A DNA stretch of 25,898 bases from a virus. The stretch lies in IMG/VR virus record IMGVR_UViG_3300047667_000345, positions 1 to 25,898 of that record, one strand, 5' to 3'. The translations under genes and the position numbers were made by a program. The stretch's first letter is position 1; each line of letters opens with the position of its first letter. Under the pieces are notes generated by a model. The model ran no database searches and was not told where the DNA came from. It was given only the letters and a program-made list of their open reading frames with translations. This document shows, one piece after another, positions 6,541-13,898 of the stretch.

Positions 6541-7774
6541 GAACCTACAACCTCTATTTGAATTACTAGAAAATTTACATCCAGAAGTTGATACTGTTAT
6601 TATTTCAGGTGGTAGACTAGCATCCAAATCTTATGGAGTATCTACCTTTGTGACTGAGGCATTAGTTCAACACGATTGGTCAAGTCTATACACTAGATTT
6701 ACAAACGTATCTGGTCAAGATTCAACAGTTCCTGAAGTACAAGAAAAGATTGACTTACTTAACTATTCTGATTATGTTAATGTAAAAGGCAATAGAATAG
6801 AAACACCAGCGGGAGCAAAGATTGTATTCAAAGGATTAAAGGCGGGTTCAGGTACTCAAAGCGCAAATCTTAAATCATTAAAGGATTTTAATCTATGGGT
6901 CAATGATGAAAGCGAAGAAATACCAGACTACAAAACATTTAGGAAGATATTCTTATCTATAAGACATCCAGAAAAAAGAAATTTAACAATACTTATTTTA
7001 AACCCTACAATAAAAGACTTTTGGATTTATGAAAAGTTCTTTGAGCCTTATAATATACCGGACTTTTACAACGGTATAAGGGATAACGTAATGTATATTC
7101 ATACGTGCTATCTTGATGTGCCGCGTGAAGTAATACCTGACAACATATTTGCTGACTATGAGCGAATGAAACTAACACACCCTGACGAATACGAGGAAGT
7201 CATTTTAGGTACATGGATAACCGCAAAAGAAGGAGCTTTATACAATAGGCGTGAGCTTCAATATTTCGACGCTAAGACGCTTAATATAGACAATTCAGTA
7301 ACTAGGTTTGCATTTGTAGACGTAGCAGATGAAGGTGAAGACTCCTTGTGTATGGTTATAGCCTATTTAATAGATCAACACCTTTATATTGTTGATGTTA
7401 TTCACACAAAAGAAAATAGCGATTATACAATACCTCTAGTGGCTGCAAAGATCAAAGAGCATAAGTTAGACTATTGCGGAATAGAAACCAATGGCATGGG
7501 TGCTATGTTCTTTAAAGGAGTACAAGAGCGCACAAGCAACACCACTAAACTATTACCTATCATAGCAAAAGCAAATAAGCATGGTAGAATCATTGGTAAC
7601 GCTCATGTAACTAGGCAGTTTGTTAAGTTTAGCAATAACTACGAGCATGGAAGCGACTACGATAAGTTTATGCGTGAGATATTTGCCTATACTAAAGATG
7701 GCAAGGTTAAAAACGATGACGCGCCTGACGCGGTAACCGGACTGGTTGTGTTAGGTCGTGAGTTGTACGGATAG
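6527..7774 (+). CDS. terL: Terminase large subunit (PBSX-like)
   Basis: The 415-residue DNA-packaging motor. The N-terminal ATPase has a Walker A variant GGRLASKS (28-35) and a Walker B region ending NDESEE (about 126-131). The C-terminal nuclease of RNase H fold shows its acidic residues at Asp265 (FAFVDVAD), Glu320 (CGIE) and Asp398/Asp401 (NDDAPDA). Length and motif order fit PBSX-type terminases. In the Walker A loop, Leu-Ala replaces the Gly-Ser often seen there; the lysine and serine are kept. The start overlaps the small-subunit gene, so the two are coupled. A weak terminator-like hairpin follows. Confidence 0.93.
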   Translation: MEISENLQPLFELLENLHPEVDTVIISGGRLASKSYGVSTFVTEALVQHDWSSLYTRFTNVSGQDSTVPEVQEKIDLLNYSDYVNVKGNRIETPAGAKIVFKGLKAGSGTQSANLKSLKDFNLWVNDESEEIPDYKTFRKIFLSIRHPEKRNLTILILNPTIKDFWIYEKFFEPYNIPDFYNGIRDNVMYIHTCYLDVPREVIPDNIFADYERMKLTHPDEYEEVILGTWITAKEGALYNRRELQYFDAKTLNIDNSVTRFAFVDVADEGEDSLCMVIAYLIDQHLYIVDVIHTKENSDYTIPLVAAKIKEHKLDYCGIETNGMGAMFFKGVQERTSNTTKLLPIIAKANKHGRIIGNAHVTRQFVKFSNNYEHGSDYDKFMREIFAYTKDGKVKNDDAPDAVTGLVVLGRELYG

Positions 7775-7777
7775 AAA

Positions 7778-7807
7778 TATGCTACCCGCACAAATGAGGT
7801 AAGCATA
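7778..7807 (+). terminator. Weak terminator-like hairpin after terL
   Basis: TATGCTACC (7778-7786) pairs with GGT-A-AGCATA (7798-7807): nine pairs with one bulged A. The following sequence (AAATAATTTAAAATAATTTG) is AT-rich but has no solid T-run. It may end or weaken transcription before the promoter at 7837. Confidence 0.35.
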
Positions 7808-7836
7808 AAATAATTTAAAATAATTTGTTTTTATAG

Positions 7837-7866
7837 TTGCGTATGTGCATAAAGGTTGTATATTTG
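7837..7866 (+). promoter_or_regulatory. Bacteroidetes-type promoter
   Basis: TTG (7837-7839), a 19-base spacer and TATATTTG (7859-7866) give a full consensus promoter. It lies downstream of the ATG at 7845, which rules out that ATG as the start of the next gene and points to 7890. The 12 bases around TTG (ATAGTTGCGTAT, 7833-7844) differ at one position from those of the promoter at 4739. Confidence 0.75.
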
Positions 7867-7889
7867 AACTCACAATTAAAACAAACATT

Positions 7890-8162
7890 ATGACAACTCA
7901 ACTTTTTAAATCAAACGAATTAAACGCTAAGAACCTTAAGCAAGAACTTAATAAATTAGGTGTTAAAGTTCTTAGGGCAAGACAAAATACTAATGGTGTT
8001 CTTTTAACTGTTTGCCCTTTAAGCACAGATAAGGCTAATGAATACTTAAACTCAAAAAACATAGGTATTTACGCTAATGTAGTAAACACATTAGAGGCTG
8101 GCAATAAAAATCATGCTGATTACGGAACTTTATTTCAATGGGTAAAACCTATAAACGCATAA
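7890..8162 (+). CDS. Hypothetical small protein
   Basis: A 90-residue protein. The frame is open from ATG 7845, but that codon lies upstream of the promoter -7 element, so ATG 7890, 24 bases after it and behind an A-rich leader, is the likely start. The sequence suggests a compact alpha-beta fold (LKQELNKLGVKVLRARQNTN, then a strand with GVLLTVCPL, then a helix ADKANEYLN-like segment). No family is recognised. It sits between packaging and head genes, where phages often place accessory genes. Confidence 0.55.
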   Translation: MTTQLFKSNELNAKNLKQELNKLGVKVLRARQNTNGVLLTVCPLSTDKANEYLNSKNIGIYANVVNTLEAGNKNHADYGTLFQWVKPINA

Positions 8163-8214
8163 ATTATGGAATTAATTAAATTAGTTTTATATTTACAGAT
8201 AAATAAAAAATATT

Positions 8215-8367
8215 ATGAAAAAACATTATAAAAAAACTAATAACAATGCATTTAATAAATTGTTATCTTTACTAGTATATAAGATTAAAATACTATTTTT
8301 AAAAGAAAAAAAAATAAAAGAGGATATTTACTTTGATGTTTTAAACGAAGAAGAGTTTGATTATTAA
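8215..8367 (+). CDS. 50-residue hypothetical protein
   Basis: A short frame from ATG 8215 to TAA 8367. The N-terminal half is basic (MKKHYKKTNNNAFNK), followed by a hydrophobic/basic helix (LLSLLVYKIKILFL) and an acidic C-terminus (DVLNEEEFDY). The charge split and helix would suit membrane-surface binding. It is too short for family assignment; the gap between neighbours and the absence of other frames support it moderately. Confidence 0.4.
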   Translation: MKKHYKKTNNNAFNKLLSLLVYKIKILFLKEKKIKEDIYFDVLNEEEFDY

Positions 8368-8407
8368 ATTAAATATTATTTGTATATTAACAACTAAAAC
8401 AAACAAA

Positions 8408-8476
8408 ATGAAAAAACTAATTTTATTACTTGCATTTCCTTTGAGCATGATGGCTCAGCTAATTGTTGTATATTAG
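8408..8476 (+). pseudogene. Orphan signal peptide or 22-residue secreted mini-peptide
   Basis: ATG 8408 opens MKKLILLLAFPLSMMAQ, a textbook Flavobacteriia signal peptide ending in the usual AQ junction, but only five residues follow (LIVVY) before TAG at 8474. Either this is the remnant of an exported-protein gene whose body was deleted, or a tiny secreted peptide. The leader (ACAACTAAAACAAACAAAATG) looks like a normal Bacteroidetes start region, and a TATATTAA element lies at 8383-8390. Confidence 0.35.
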
Positions 8477-8494
8477 CAATATAAAATAAAGACA

Positions 8495-8809
8495 ATGAAA
8501 CTAACAGGAAAGTGTAAAGAAGATTTTGAGAAGTGGTTATATGGATTTGGTAGAGGAATAATTAGGTATAGTTATAAAGGTTTTAGAGAATTAGAACCAT
8601 CAATGCAATACGGTGTTTACGAAGATTTTTTTGATAGTGTTAATTTATTTATTGAAGTAATTGTTGTAGATGTTAATGATTTTTCATTTCAAATATTTAA
8701 AAAAGAAAGTGCTAAAGTATTGTCAGTTGGTTCAGTTTTTAATATAAAATCAGAAGCAAGAACCGCAGCAATAGAAAAAGCAAACGATATATACAACTCT
8801 AAAGGATAA
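8495..8809 (+). CDS. Hypothetical conserved phage protein
   Basis: A 104-residue protein beginning MKLTGKCKEDFEKWLYGFG and ending AAIEKANDIYNSKG. This layout (an N-terminal GKCKEDFEKW, a middle FFDSV segment, and a final helix with AIEKAN) recalls a small protein recurrent in Bacteroidetes phages, with no known function. TATATTAG at 8469-8476 lies 18 bases before the start and may be a -7 element, though no TTG stands at standard spacing. A terminator follows after 32 bases. Confidence 0.55.
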   Translation: MKLTGKCKEDFEKWLYGFGRGIIRYSYKGFRELEPSMQYGVYEDFFDSVNLFIEVIVVDVNDFSFQIFKKESAKVLSVGSVFNIKSEARTAAIEKANDIYNSKG

Positions 8810-8841
8810 CACAATGACAATAAACACACCTTCAACAACTA

Positions 8842-8872
8842 AACCCCTTGCTTAATTGTAAAGGGTTTTTTT
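8842..8872 (+). terminator. Intrinsic terminator before the structural operon
   Basis: CCCTT (8845-8849) pairs with AAGGG (8861-8865) around an 11-base loop and is followed at once by seven Ts (8866-8872). Outer A-T pairs can lengthen the stem in an alternative register with one mismatch. It separates the small accessory genes from the portal gene. Confidence 0.7.
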
Positions 8873-8928
8873 ATAGGGTATAAATAACAACTAATTAACA
8901 CTAAGCAATAAACGTAAATTGCTACGGT

Positions 8929-10161
8929 ATGGATTGGAATGGTTTTTTAGATAAGATGAGATTTAGTGCCACAAGAAATGTTGATGGTTCTATATGGTAC
9001 GATCTAGGGAGGCAAGCTGCTTCTTTTGACGGATATACTTCTGTAAGCGTTGCAATGAACAACCCTGTTATCTTTGGGTTAATTGACCGGATAGGCTCTT
9101 TAGCCAGTCAAGTAGAGTTTTATCAAGGCGATGACCCAGCAAACAACGAAACCGATTTAATTGAGCTTATGGAAATGCCTAACGCGTTCCAATCAAAGCA
9201 AGACTTTATCAAAGAGCTAACATGGCAGCGTTTTGTCAATGGGTTTGTTTACACTATTCCTGTTCATCCAGAAGGTTTTACAGATTTAGATTCATTAGAC
9301 AGTCTTTACAACCTATCCAGCCAACATATACTTTATAGAAAAGAATTTCAGACAAAACTACTTTTAAGGTCTGAGTTTGATGAGGTAAAAGATAAGCAGT
9401 TTAATTATTCAATAGACGGCAAAGAAAAGCTTTTTAACGTAGGTGATGTTATAGCAATGTATGACGTTGCGAATGGACTTACTGAAGACTTCTTACTTAC
9501 AAGCCCTAGCAGAATAGACGCGTGTATTAAGCCAGCGGTTAACATGATTAAGGCTTTAGAGGCTCAAAACGTTATCATTAATTCAAATGGTAGGGAATTG
9601 TTTAGTTCAGCACAAAAGAGCGGCAAAACTGGTGAAATGGCTTTTGCTGGCGGTTTACCAATGGACGGTAAAGATAAAGAAGCTATTAAAAGAGTAACTG
9701 AAGGTTATGGCTTAACTGCTGGTAAAACTAGATCAATACACACAAATCAACAGGTAAGTTGGGAGTCATTGCACATACCTTTAAAAGATTTAGGATTAAA
9801 GGAGACAATTGACTTGTGCGCTGCTTTAGTTGCCACAACCTTTAATGTACCTAAAGAAGCTATTCCAATGTTTGGAGATAGCACTTATGAAAATAAAAAG
9901 TTCGCTGAAATATTTCTAATTCAAACACCTATTAAGCAATTAATGGATGACTTTGTAACTTCTTTTAACAACCGTTATGATCTTAAAGGTGAAGAACGTT
10001 TGAACTATTCTTTTGATCACTTAGAAGCAATGCAAATGATTGAAGAAATGAAAGCGAACAAGGCATTTAAAATATCACAAGCACTTAAAAACTTGAAAGA
10101 TTACGGAATGGATAACGCTGAAAGTTTAGAGTTCTTAGAGAGTTTAGGAATTAAAATATAA
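8929..10161 (+). CDS. Phage portal protein (HK97-like)
   Basis: A 410-residue portal protein, the dodecameric ring at the capsid vertex through which DNA passes. It shows the HK97-family layout: an N-terminal segment with NPVIFGLIDRIGSLASQVEF, then LIELMEMPNAFQSKQDFIKE and WQRFVNGFVYTIP, a central SIDGKEKLFNVGDVIAMYDV strand region, and the conserved VPKEAIPMFGDSTYEN followed by helices at about 310-370. It begins the structural operon after a terminator. A small hairpin (AGCAAT at 8904-8909, ATTGCT at 8918-8923) lies 5 bases before the start codon. No promoter was recognised in the 56 bases between terminator and gene. Confidence 0.88.
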   Translation: MDWNGFLDKMRFSATRNVDGSIWYDLGRQAASFDGYTSVSVAMNNPVIFGLIDRIGSLASQVEFYQGDDPANNETDLIELMEMPNAFQSKQDFIKELTWQRFVNGFVYTIPVHPEGFTDLDSLDSLYNLSSQHILYRKEFQTKLLLRSEFDEVKDKQFNYSIDGKEKLFNVGDVIAMYDVANGLTEDFLLTSPSRIDACIKPAVNMIKALEAQNVIINSNGRELFSSAQKSGKTGEMAFAGGLPMDGKDKEAIKRVTEGYGLTAGKTRSIHTNQQVSWESLHIPLKDLGLKETIDLCAALVATTFNVPKEAIPMFGDSTYENKKFAEIFLIQTPIKQLMDDFVTSFNNRYDLKGEERLNYSFDHLEAMQMIEEMKANKAFKISQALKNLKDYGMDNAESLEFLESLGIKI

Positions 10162-10171
10162 AAGCGATCAA

Positions 10172-10273
10172 ATGACTAAAGAAGAAATTAAAAAAATAAA
10201 AAAGATTAAGGAAATAAAAGAAATTAATCTTAAAGAATCTAAGGATATACTAAAAGGAGATAAAAATGATTAA
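10172..10273 (+). CDS. 33-residue Lys/Glu-rich peptide
   Basis: ATG 10172 to TAA 10273, starting 10 bases after the portal stop and overlapping the protease start by 8 bases. The peptide is almost wholly Lys, Glu and Ile (KKIKKIKEIKEI), a strongly amphipathic or coiled helix. The conserved slot between portal and protease, and the overlap, favour a real gene, possibly an assembly factor; low-complexity A-rich sequence could also give such a frame by chance. Confidence 0.4.
   Translation: MTKEEIKKIKKIKEIKEINLKESKDILKGDKND
10254..10260 (+). promoter_or_regulatory. Strong Shine-Dalgarno sequence for the prohead protease
   Basis: AAGGAGA lies 5 bases before the ATG at 10266. Bacteroidetes genes rarely use Shine-Dalgarno sequences, and the neighbouring genes show only A-rich leaders, so this site stands out. 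It also fixes the start of the protease inside the end of the small peptide gene. Confidence 0.6.
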
Positions 10274-11096
10274 ATGTGAAGCATTAAACAAGGATTTTTC
10301 TACTAAGGAAGAATTATTTGCAGCACTTAAAGAAAATAAAAGTGATATAATTTCTCTTAAAAAAGCTCAGGTACAAAAATCATTTGAAAAGGGTTCTAGT
10401 GTAAAAAGTAGAATGATAGATATTAGTAAGCACTTAGAAACAATTAAGAACTTAACATTAACTGCTGACTGTTATTATATAGTGGTAAACACCACAAATA
10501 TACTGGATAGTCACATGGACGTACACTTAAAAGGTATATGGAATAAAACGGTTCAGGAGCAAAAAGGTAAAAATTATCTAGTTGTTGATCATAAGTTAGA
10601 GGTTGAAAAGGTTGTGGTAAGAAAAGAGCATGTTGAGATGATCATTGCAGAAATACCTTTTAGCTCAATTGGCAAAAGTTACGATGGCAGCACACAAGCA
10701 TTGATATACAAAGTACCTAAAGACAAGGTTAAGAATGAATTTATCAAAGAATGGTTAGAAAGTAAGGATGAAATTGAAGCTAGTGTAAGAATGCAATATG
10801 TTAAAATAGAACTAGCTATGAACAGTGATGATGTAAATGATAAAATAGAAAAGGCTAACTATGACACTTACATTAATGAAATTGCTAATAAAGATGACTT
10901 TGAAGAAATTAACTACTTTTTTATAGTACAAGAGGCAAAGAATATAACAGAAAGTAGTTTGGTTGTAGCTGGTTCAAATAGCTCAACTGGAATTATGAAC
11001 TATAAACATCAGCCGTCAAAAGACACTGTTGAGATTGAAAGGGCAGCCGCTAAAGCACTGCGAACAAAAGAATATTTTATTAACTTAAATTCATAA
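10266..11096 (+). CDS. Prohead maturation protease
   Basis: A 276-residue protein in the protease slot between portal and capsid. It has the signature of Bacteroidetes-phage prohead proteases: YYIVVNTTNILDSHMDVHLK (about 71-89), LVVDHKLEVEKVV with candidate catalytic His109, and EIEASVRMQYVKIEL with candidate Ser173. This order (His, then Ser about 65 residues on, between strands) agrees with the HK97-type serine protease fold, though overall identity to classic members looks low. The C-terminal region beyond 230 (SSLVVAGSNSSTGIM) may be trimmed or scaffold-like. It cleaves scaffold or delta-domain segments so the capsid can mature. Confidence 0.7.
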   Translation: MIKCEALNKDFSTKEELFAALKENKSDIISLKKAQVQKSFEKGSSVKSRMIDISKHLETIKNLTLTADCYYIVVNTTNILDSHMDVHLKGIWNKTVQEQKGKNYLVVDHKLEVEKVVVRKEHVEMIIAEIPFSSIGKSYDGSTQALIYKVPKDKVKNEFIKEWLESKDEIEASVRMQYVKIELAMNSDDVNDKIEKANYDTYINEIANKDDFEEINYFFIVQEAKNITESSLVVAGSNSSTGIMNYKHQPSKDTVEIERAAAKALRTKEYFINLNS

Positions 11097-11099
11097 ACT

Positions 11100-12383
11100 A
11101 TGAATGAATGGAACAGTTTCCTTACAGAAAAGGAACACACAAAAGAAACGTTTGCAGCACTTGACGCGGACAAAATGGCTGAACTTACTAGCGAATTTCA
11201 GACAAAACAACTAGACGCGGTAAAAGATGCCGTAGCTAAATCTTTAAAAGCTGATGATGTAACTAAGCAAATTGAAGAAGGTATTAAAGGACTAGCAAAT
11301 CAAAAAGCTATTGACGACCTTATTGCAATTGTAAAGACACAAGGCGAAACCCTAACAAAAATGAAAAACAAAGACGGTTTTCAAGCCGAAAAAGTTCAGT
11401 CCATTTCACAAGCCCTTAAAAGCGCAATTGAAGCTGACAAAGATGCCTTTAATTCTATTAAGGACAACATGAACGCGGGACTTTCCACAACTACAAAAGC
11501 TGCGGGAACAGTTTTAGTGTCTACTAACACAACTGGACGCGTTGCAAGTTTTGAGCGCGATACTGACCGTTCTAAGGTTCAAAGAAGAAACCCTTTTCTA
11601 TTAGAATTAGTAAACGTATCATCAACAAATGCGGCTAACATTACTTATGTAGAAATGGAAAATCCTGATGGCGCACCAGCTATGACCGCTGAAGGTGTTA
11701 TTAAGCCACTTATTGACTTTGACTATGTAGAAAGAACGGCAGCAGTTAAGAAAATGACCGCAGCCGTTAAGATGTCAAAAGAAATGATGGATGATGTTGA
11801 TGGTTTTGTATCTGATACTGAAGATGAATTGATTGAGCGTTTAGAGCTTTTATTTGACGAACAAATTCTTTCTGGTACTGGTACTGGTAATGATTTAATT
11901 GGAATTGAAGTTAACGCAGTACCTTTTGCAGCTGGATCATTAGCTCTTAGTGTAGATGACGCAAACAACTTTGACGTTATTAGAGTAGCCTCTAATCAAA
12001 TTAGGCTTAACAACTTTGACGCAAGTGTTGCATTGGTAAACCCTTCTGACGCTGCTCAAATGGACTTGACTAAAGCAACTGATGGACACTATGTAATGCC
12101 TCCTTTTACAAGTGCTGATGGTACTGTAATAAAAGGTATTCGTATCATTGAAAACAACGGTATAACTGCTGGTGACTTCATTGTAGGTGATCTTTCAAGA
12201 TTCAAAGTAAAGGTTCGTGAAAACATTAATATTTCTTACGGTCATTCTGATAATGATTTCCGATTGAACTTGTTAACCGCACTTTGTGAAGGTAGAGCAG
12301 TTGCTTATATCCCAACAAACTACTTTGGAGCTATCGTTAAAGGTACGTTTACCGCTGCAAAAGCTGCATTGGAAACCGCATAA
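11100..12383 (+). CDS. Major capsid protein (HK97 fold)
   Basis: A 427-residue HK97-family capsid protein. Residues 1-110 are a charged coiled coil (for example LANQKAIDDLIAIVKTQGET) acting as a delta-like scaffold domain, likely removed by the protease encoded 3 bases upstream. The fold proper starts near TTGRVASFERDTDRSKVQRR; later come TAAVKKMTAAVKMSKEMMDD, DTEDELIERLELLFDEQILS (E-loop and spine helix region), a glycine-rich SGTGTGNDLIGI, and a C-terminal VGDLSRFKVKVRENINISYG. These are standard for the family. The gene uses more regular GC-containing codons than nearby small genes, as expected for a highly expressed product. Confidence 0.9.
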   Translation: MNEWNSFLTEKEHTKETFAALDADKMAELTSEFQTKQLDAVKDAVAKSLKADDVTKQIEEGIKGLANQKAIDDLIAIVKTQGETLTKMKNKDGFQAEKVQSISQALKSAIEADKDAFNSIKDNMNAGLSTTTKAAGTVLVSTNTTGRVASFERDTDRSKVQRRNPFLLELVNVSSTNAANITYVEMENPDGAPAMTAEGVIKPLIDFDYVERTAAVKKMTAAVKMSKEMMDDVDGFVSDTEDELIERLELLFDEQILSGTGTGNDLIGIEVNAVPFAAGSLALSVDDANNFDVIRVASNQIRLNNFDASVALVNPSDAAQMDLTKATDGHYVMPPFTSADGTVIKGIRIIENNGITAGDFIVGDLSRFKVKVRENINISYGHSDNDFRLNLLTALCEGRAVAYIPTNYFGAIVKGTFTAAKAALETA

Positions 12384-12416
12384 TAATAGTAATTTAATAA
12401 TTTAAAAACGTAAAAG

Positions 12417-12593
12417 ATGGCAGATAAAGATAGCAGTGCAAAAGCAACTAAGACAGTAGCAAACGGATTTTTTAAATCTAACACAGTTGAAATTGAAATT
12501 GATGGCAGAAAGGTCAGAGTATTTGATCAAGAAGCTAAAATGATTCAAGAGAGACTTGTGGCAATCGCTGCAAAAGCAAAAGGTAAAAAGTAA
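12417..12593 (+). CDS. 58-residue hypothetical protein between capsid and connector
   Basis: ATG 12417 to TAA 12593, followed 3 bases later by the connector gene. The protein has a basic N-terminus (MADKDSSAKATKTVANGFFK), a short beta hairpin (TVEIEIDGRKVRVFD) and a C-terminal helix rich in Ala and Lys. The tight spacing and well-formed sequence support a real gene. Its position suggests a capsid-associated or neck role; no family is recognised. Confidence 0.6.
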   Translation: MADKDSSAKATKTVANGFFKSNTVEIEIDGRKVRVFDQEAKMIQERLVAIAAKAKGKK

Positions 12594-12596
12594 ATT

Positions 12597-13256
12597 ATGT
12601 CAATCATTAATCCTACATATTTTGAAAGCGGTTTGTTATACATTCCACAACCAAAAGCCCAATATAGCGCTAACGAGTCAAACAATGACTTAAAACAAGC
12701 TATTACACTGTGGGAGGCTGATTTGATTGAAAACGCTTTAAAACCAGGATTTTACAGACTAATTTTAGAGCAAATTGATCCAATAACAGGGGATGTACTA
12801 GTTGACGCCCCTGATTGGATTAAGAATATAGTTGATGGAGAATTGTATTCATATGAAAATGAAGAAAAACACTTCAAAGGTCTTAGAAAAATAATTCCAG
12901 CTTATGTTTTTTGTAGAAACATGGCAGATACTTATATTGATAATGGTATAACTGGAGCAAGACGACTTAAAACGTCAAGTGCTGAACCGGTAAGTGCTAC
13001 ACCTTTATTTGTTAGAGCTTGGAATGTTTTTGTTAGAAATTATCAACAAGAAATATTTTCTTTTGATAATCTACCAATATTTAAAACATTTAGATATGGT
13101 ACTCTAACAGATTACTATTTTAATAATGATAATGAAGATGTTTATACTCCTTTTTTAGAATATGTACGACAGATGACTGAATTAGTTCCTGAAGTTTATG
13201 TGCTTAAACAATTAAATATGAAAACTTATAAGCTGAAGAATGAATTTGACTTCTAA
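12597..13256 (+). CDS. Head-tail connector-like protein
   Basis: A 219-residue protein immediately after the capsid block, where siphoviruses place the first head-completion (adaptor) protein. The middle is helical (FKGLRKIIPAYVFCRNMADT), as are the parts around ATPLFVRAWNVFVRNYQQEI and FLEYVRQMTELVPEVYVLKQ, as expected for an adaptor that docks below the portal. Sequence alone does not match a named family with certainty; position is the main evidence. It overlaps the next gene by 17 bases. Confidence 0.5.
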   Translation: MSIINPTYFESGLLYIPQPKAQYSANESNNDLKQAITLWEADLIENALKPGFYRLILEQIDPITGDVLVDAPDWIKNIVDGELYSYENEEKHFKGLRKIIPAYVFCRNMADTYIDNGITGARRLKTSSAEPVSATPLFVRAWNVFVRNYQQEIFSFDNLPIFKTFRYGTLTDYYFNNDNEDVYTPFLEYVRQMTELVPEVYVLKQLNMKTYKLKNEFDF

Positions 13257-13743
13257 CATACCAGAACAAACACTTGGTTACATCATCAAACAAATGCCTA
13301 ACGTAAAGGAACGTAAAGTTTCATATCATTTCGGGTCTTATGATGAATTAGTCAGATACTTAGGTATCTACAAAGAAAGTAATTATCCGTTAGTATGGTT
13401 GTTACCTTCTTCAGATACTGTTTCAGTTGATAAGATAGATAAAAGTTGTGAATTAATTGTTTGCATAGATTTTGACAAAGATCAAGAGGACGTTTTAAAT
13501 CCTACTCGTTTTGATTTTACATTTACTGAAACTCTTTATCCAATAGCCGACTACTTACTTGAAGGTATTAATATAACACAAGGAATCTCTTATAATAGCG
13601 AAAGCTTTATTATAGATAAGTTTCCTAATTATCAAGAAACCGAAAGTAAAATACCACACCTTTGGGATGCAATTAAAATCACCCTAGATGTTCAGTTTTT
13701 AAATAATAAATGCTTAAAACCTATAAGAAAATGGCAAAGCTAG
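13240..13743 (+). CDS. Head closure or tail completion protein (tentative)
   Basis: A 167-residue protein overlapping the previous gene by 17 bases. Beta-strand-like segments (YPLVWLLPSSD, CELIVCIDFDKD, FDFTFTETLYPIADYLLEGI, WDAIKITLDVQFL) suggest an alpha-beta tail terminator or closure protein of the kind that joins head and tail. The genomic slot between connector and tail tube supports this. The family is not recognised directly. Confidence 0.5.
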   Translation: MNLTSNIPEQTLGYIIKQMPNVKERKVSYHFGSYDELVRYLGIYKESNYPLVWLLPSSDTVSVDKIDKSCELIVCIDFDKDQEDVLNPTRFDFTFTETLYPIADYLLEGINITQGISYNSESFIIDKFPNYQETESKIPHLWDAIKITLDVQFLNNKCLKPIRKWQS

Positions 13744-13898
13744 ATAAAAAACCCACTATTGAAGTGGTAGCACCTAAACAAGTGCCTTATACATCACATA
13801 AACTTATCCGTAACTATGGAGATAAAAAAGTTGGTGAAGTTGTAAAGGCTGGTTATAAGGGTGTTCAATTTTTAAAATTAAATAAATACATTAAATAA
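13731..13898 (+). CDS. Small basic hypothetical protein
   Basis: A 55-residue lysine-rich protein (MAKLDKKPTIEVVAPKQVPY at the start). The frame also has an earlier ATG at 13710, but 13731 overlaps the upstream gene by only 13 bases and gives a more usual N-terminus. The last base of its TAA stop is the first base of the next start (TAATG). High charge and the position beside the tail tube gene suggest a structural or assembly accessory; no family is recognised. Confidence 0.5.
   Translation: MAKLDKKPTIEVVAPKQVPYTSHKLIRNYGDKKVGEVVKAGYKGVQFLKLNKYIK

Noticed and set aside
8166-8231. 21-codon frame after the 7890 gene
   Set aside because: Very short, AT-rich, and overlaps the better supported 8215 frame; no conserved feature.
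11723-11968. 81-residue reverse-strand frame in the capsid gene
   Set aside because: Antisense shadow of a well-recognised capsid protein, without leader or domain.
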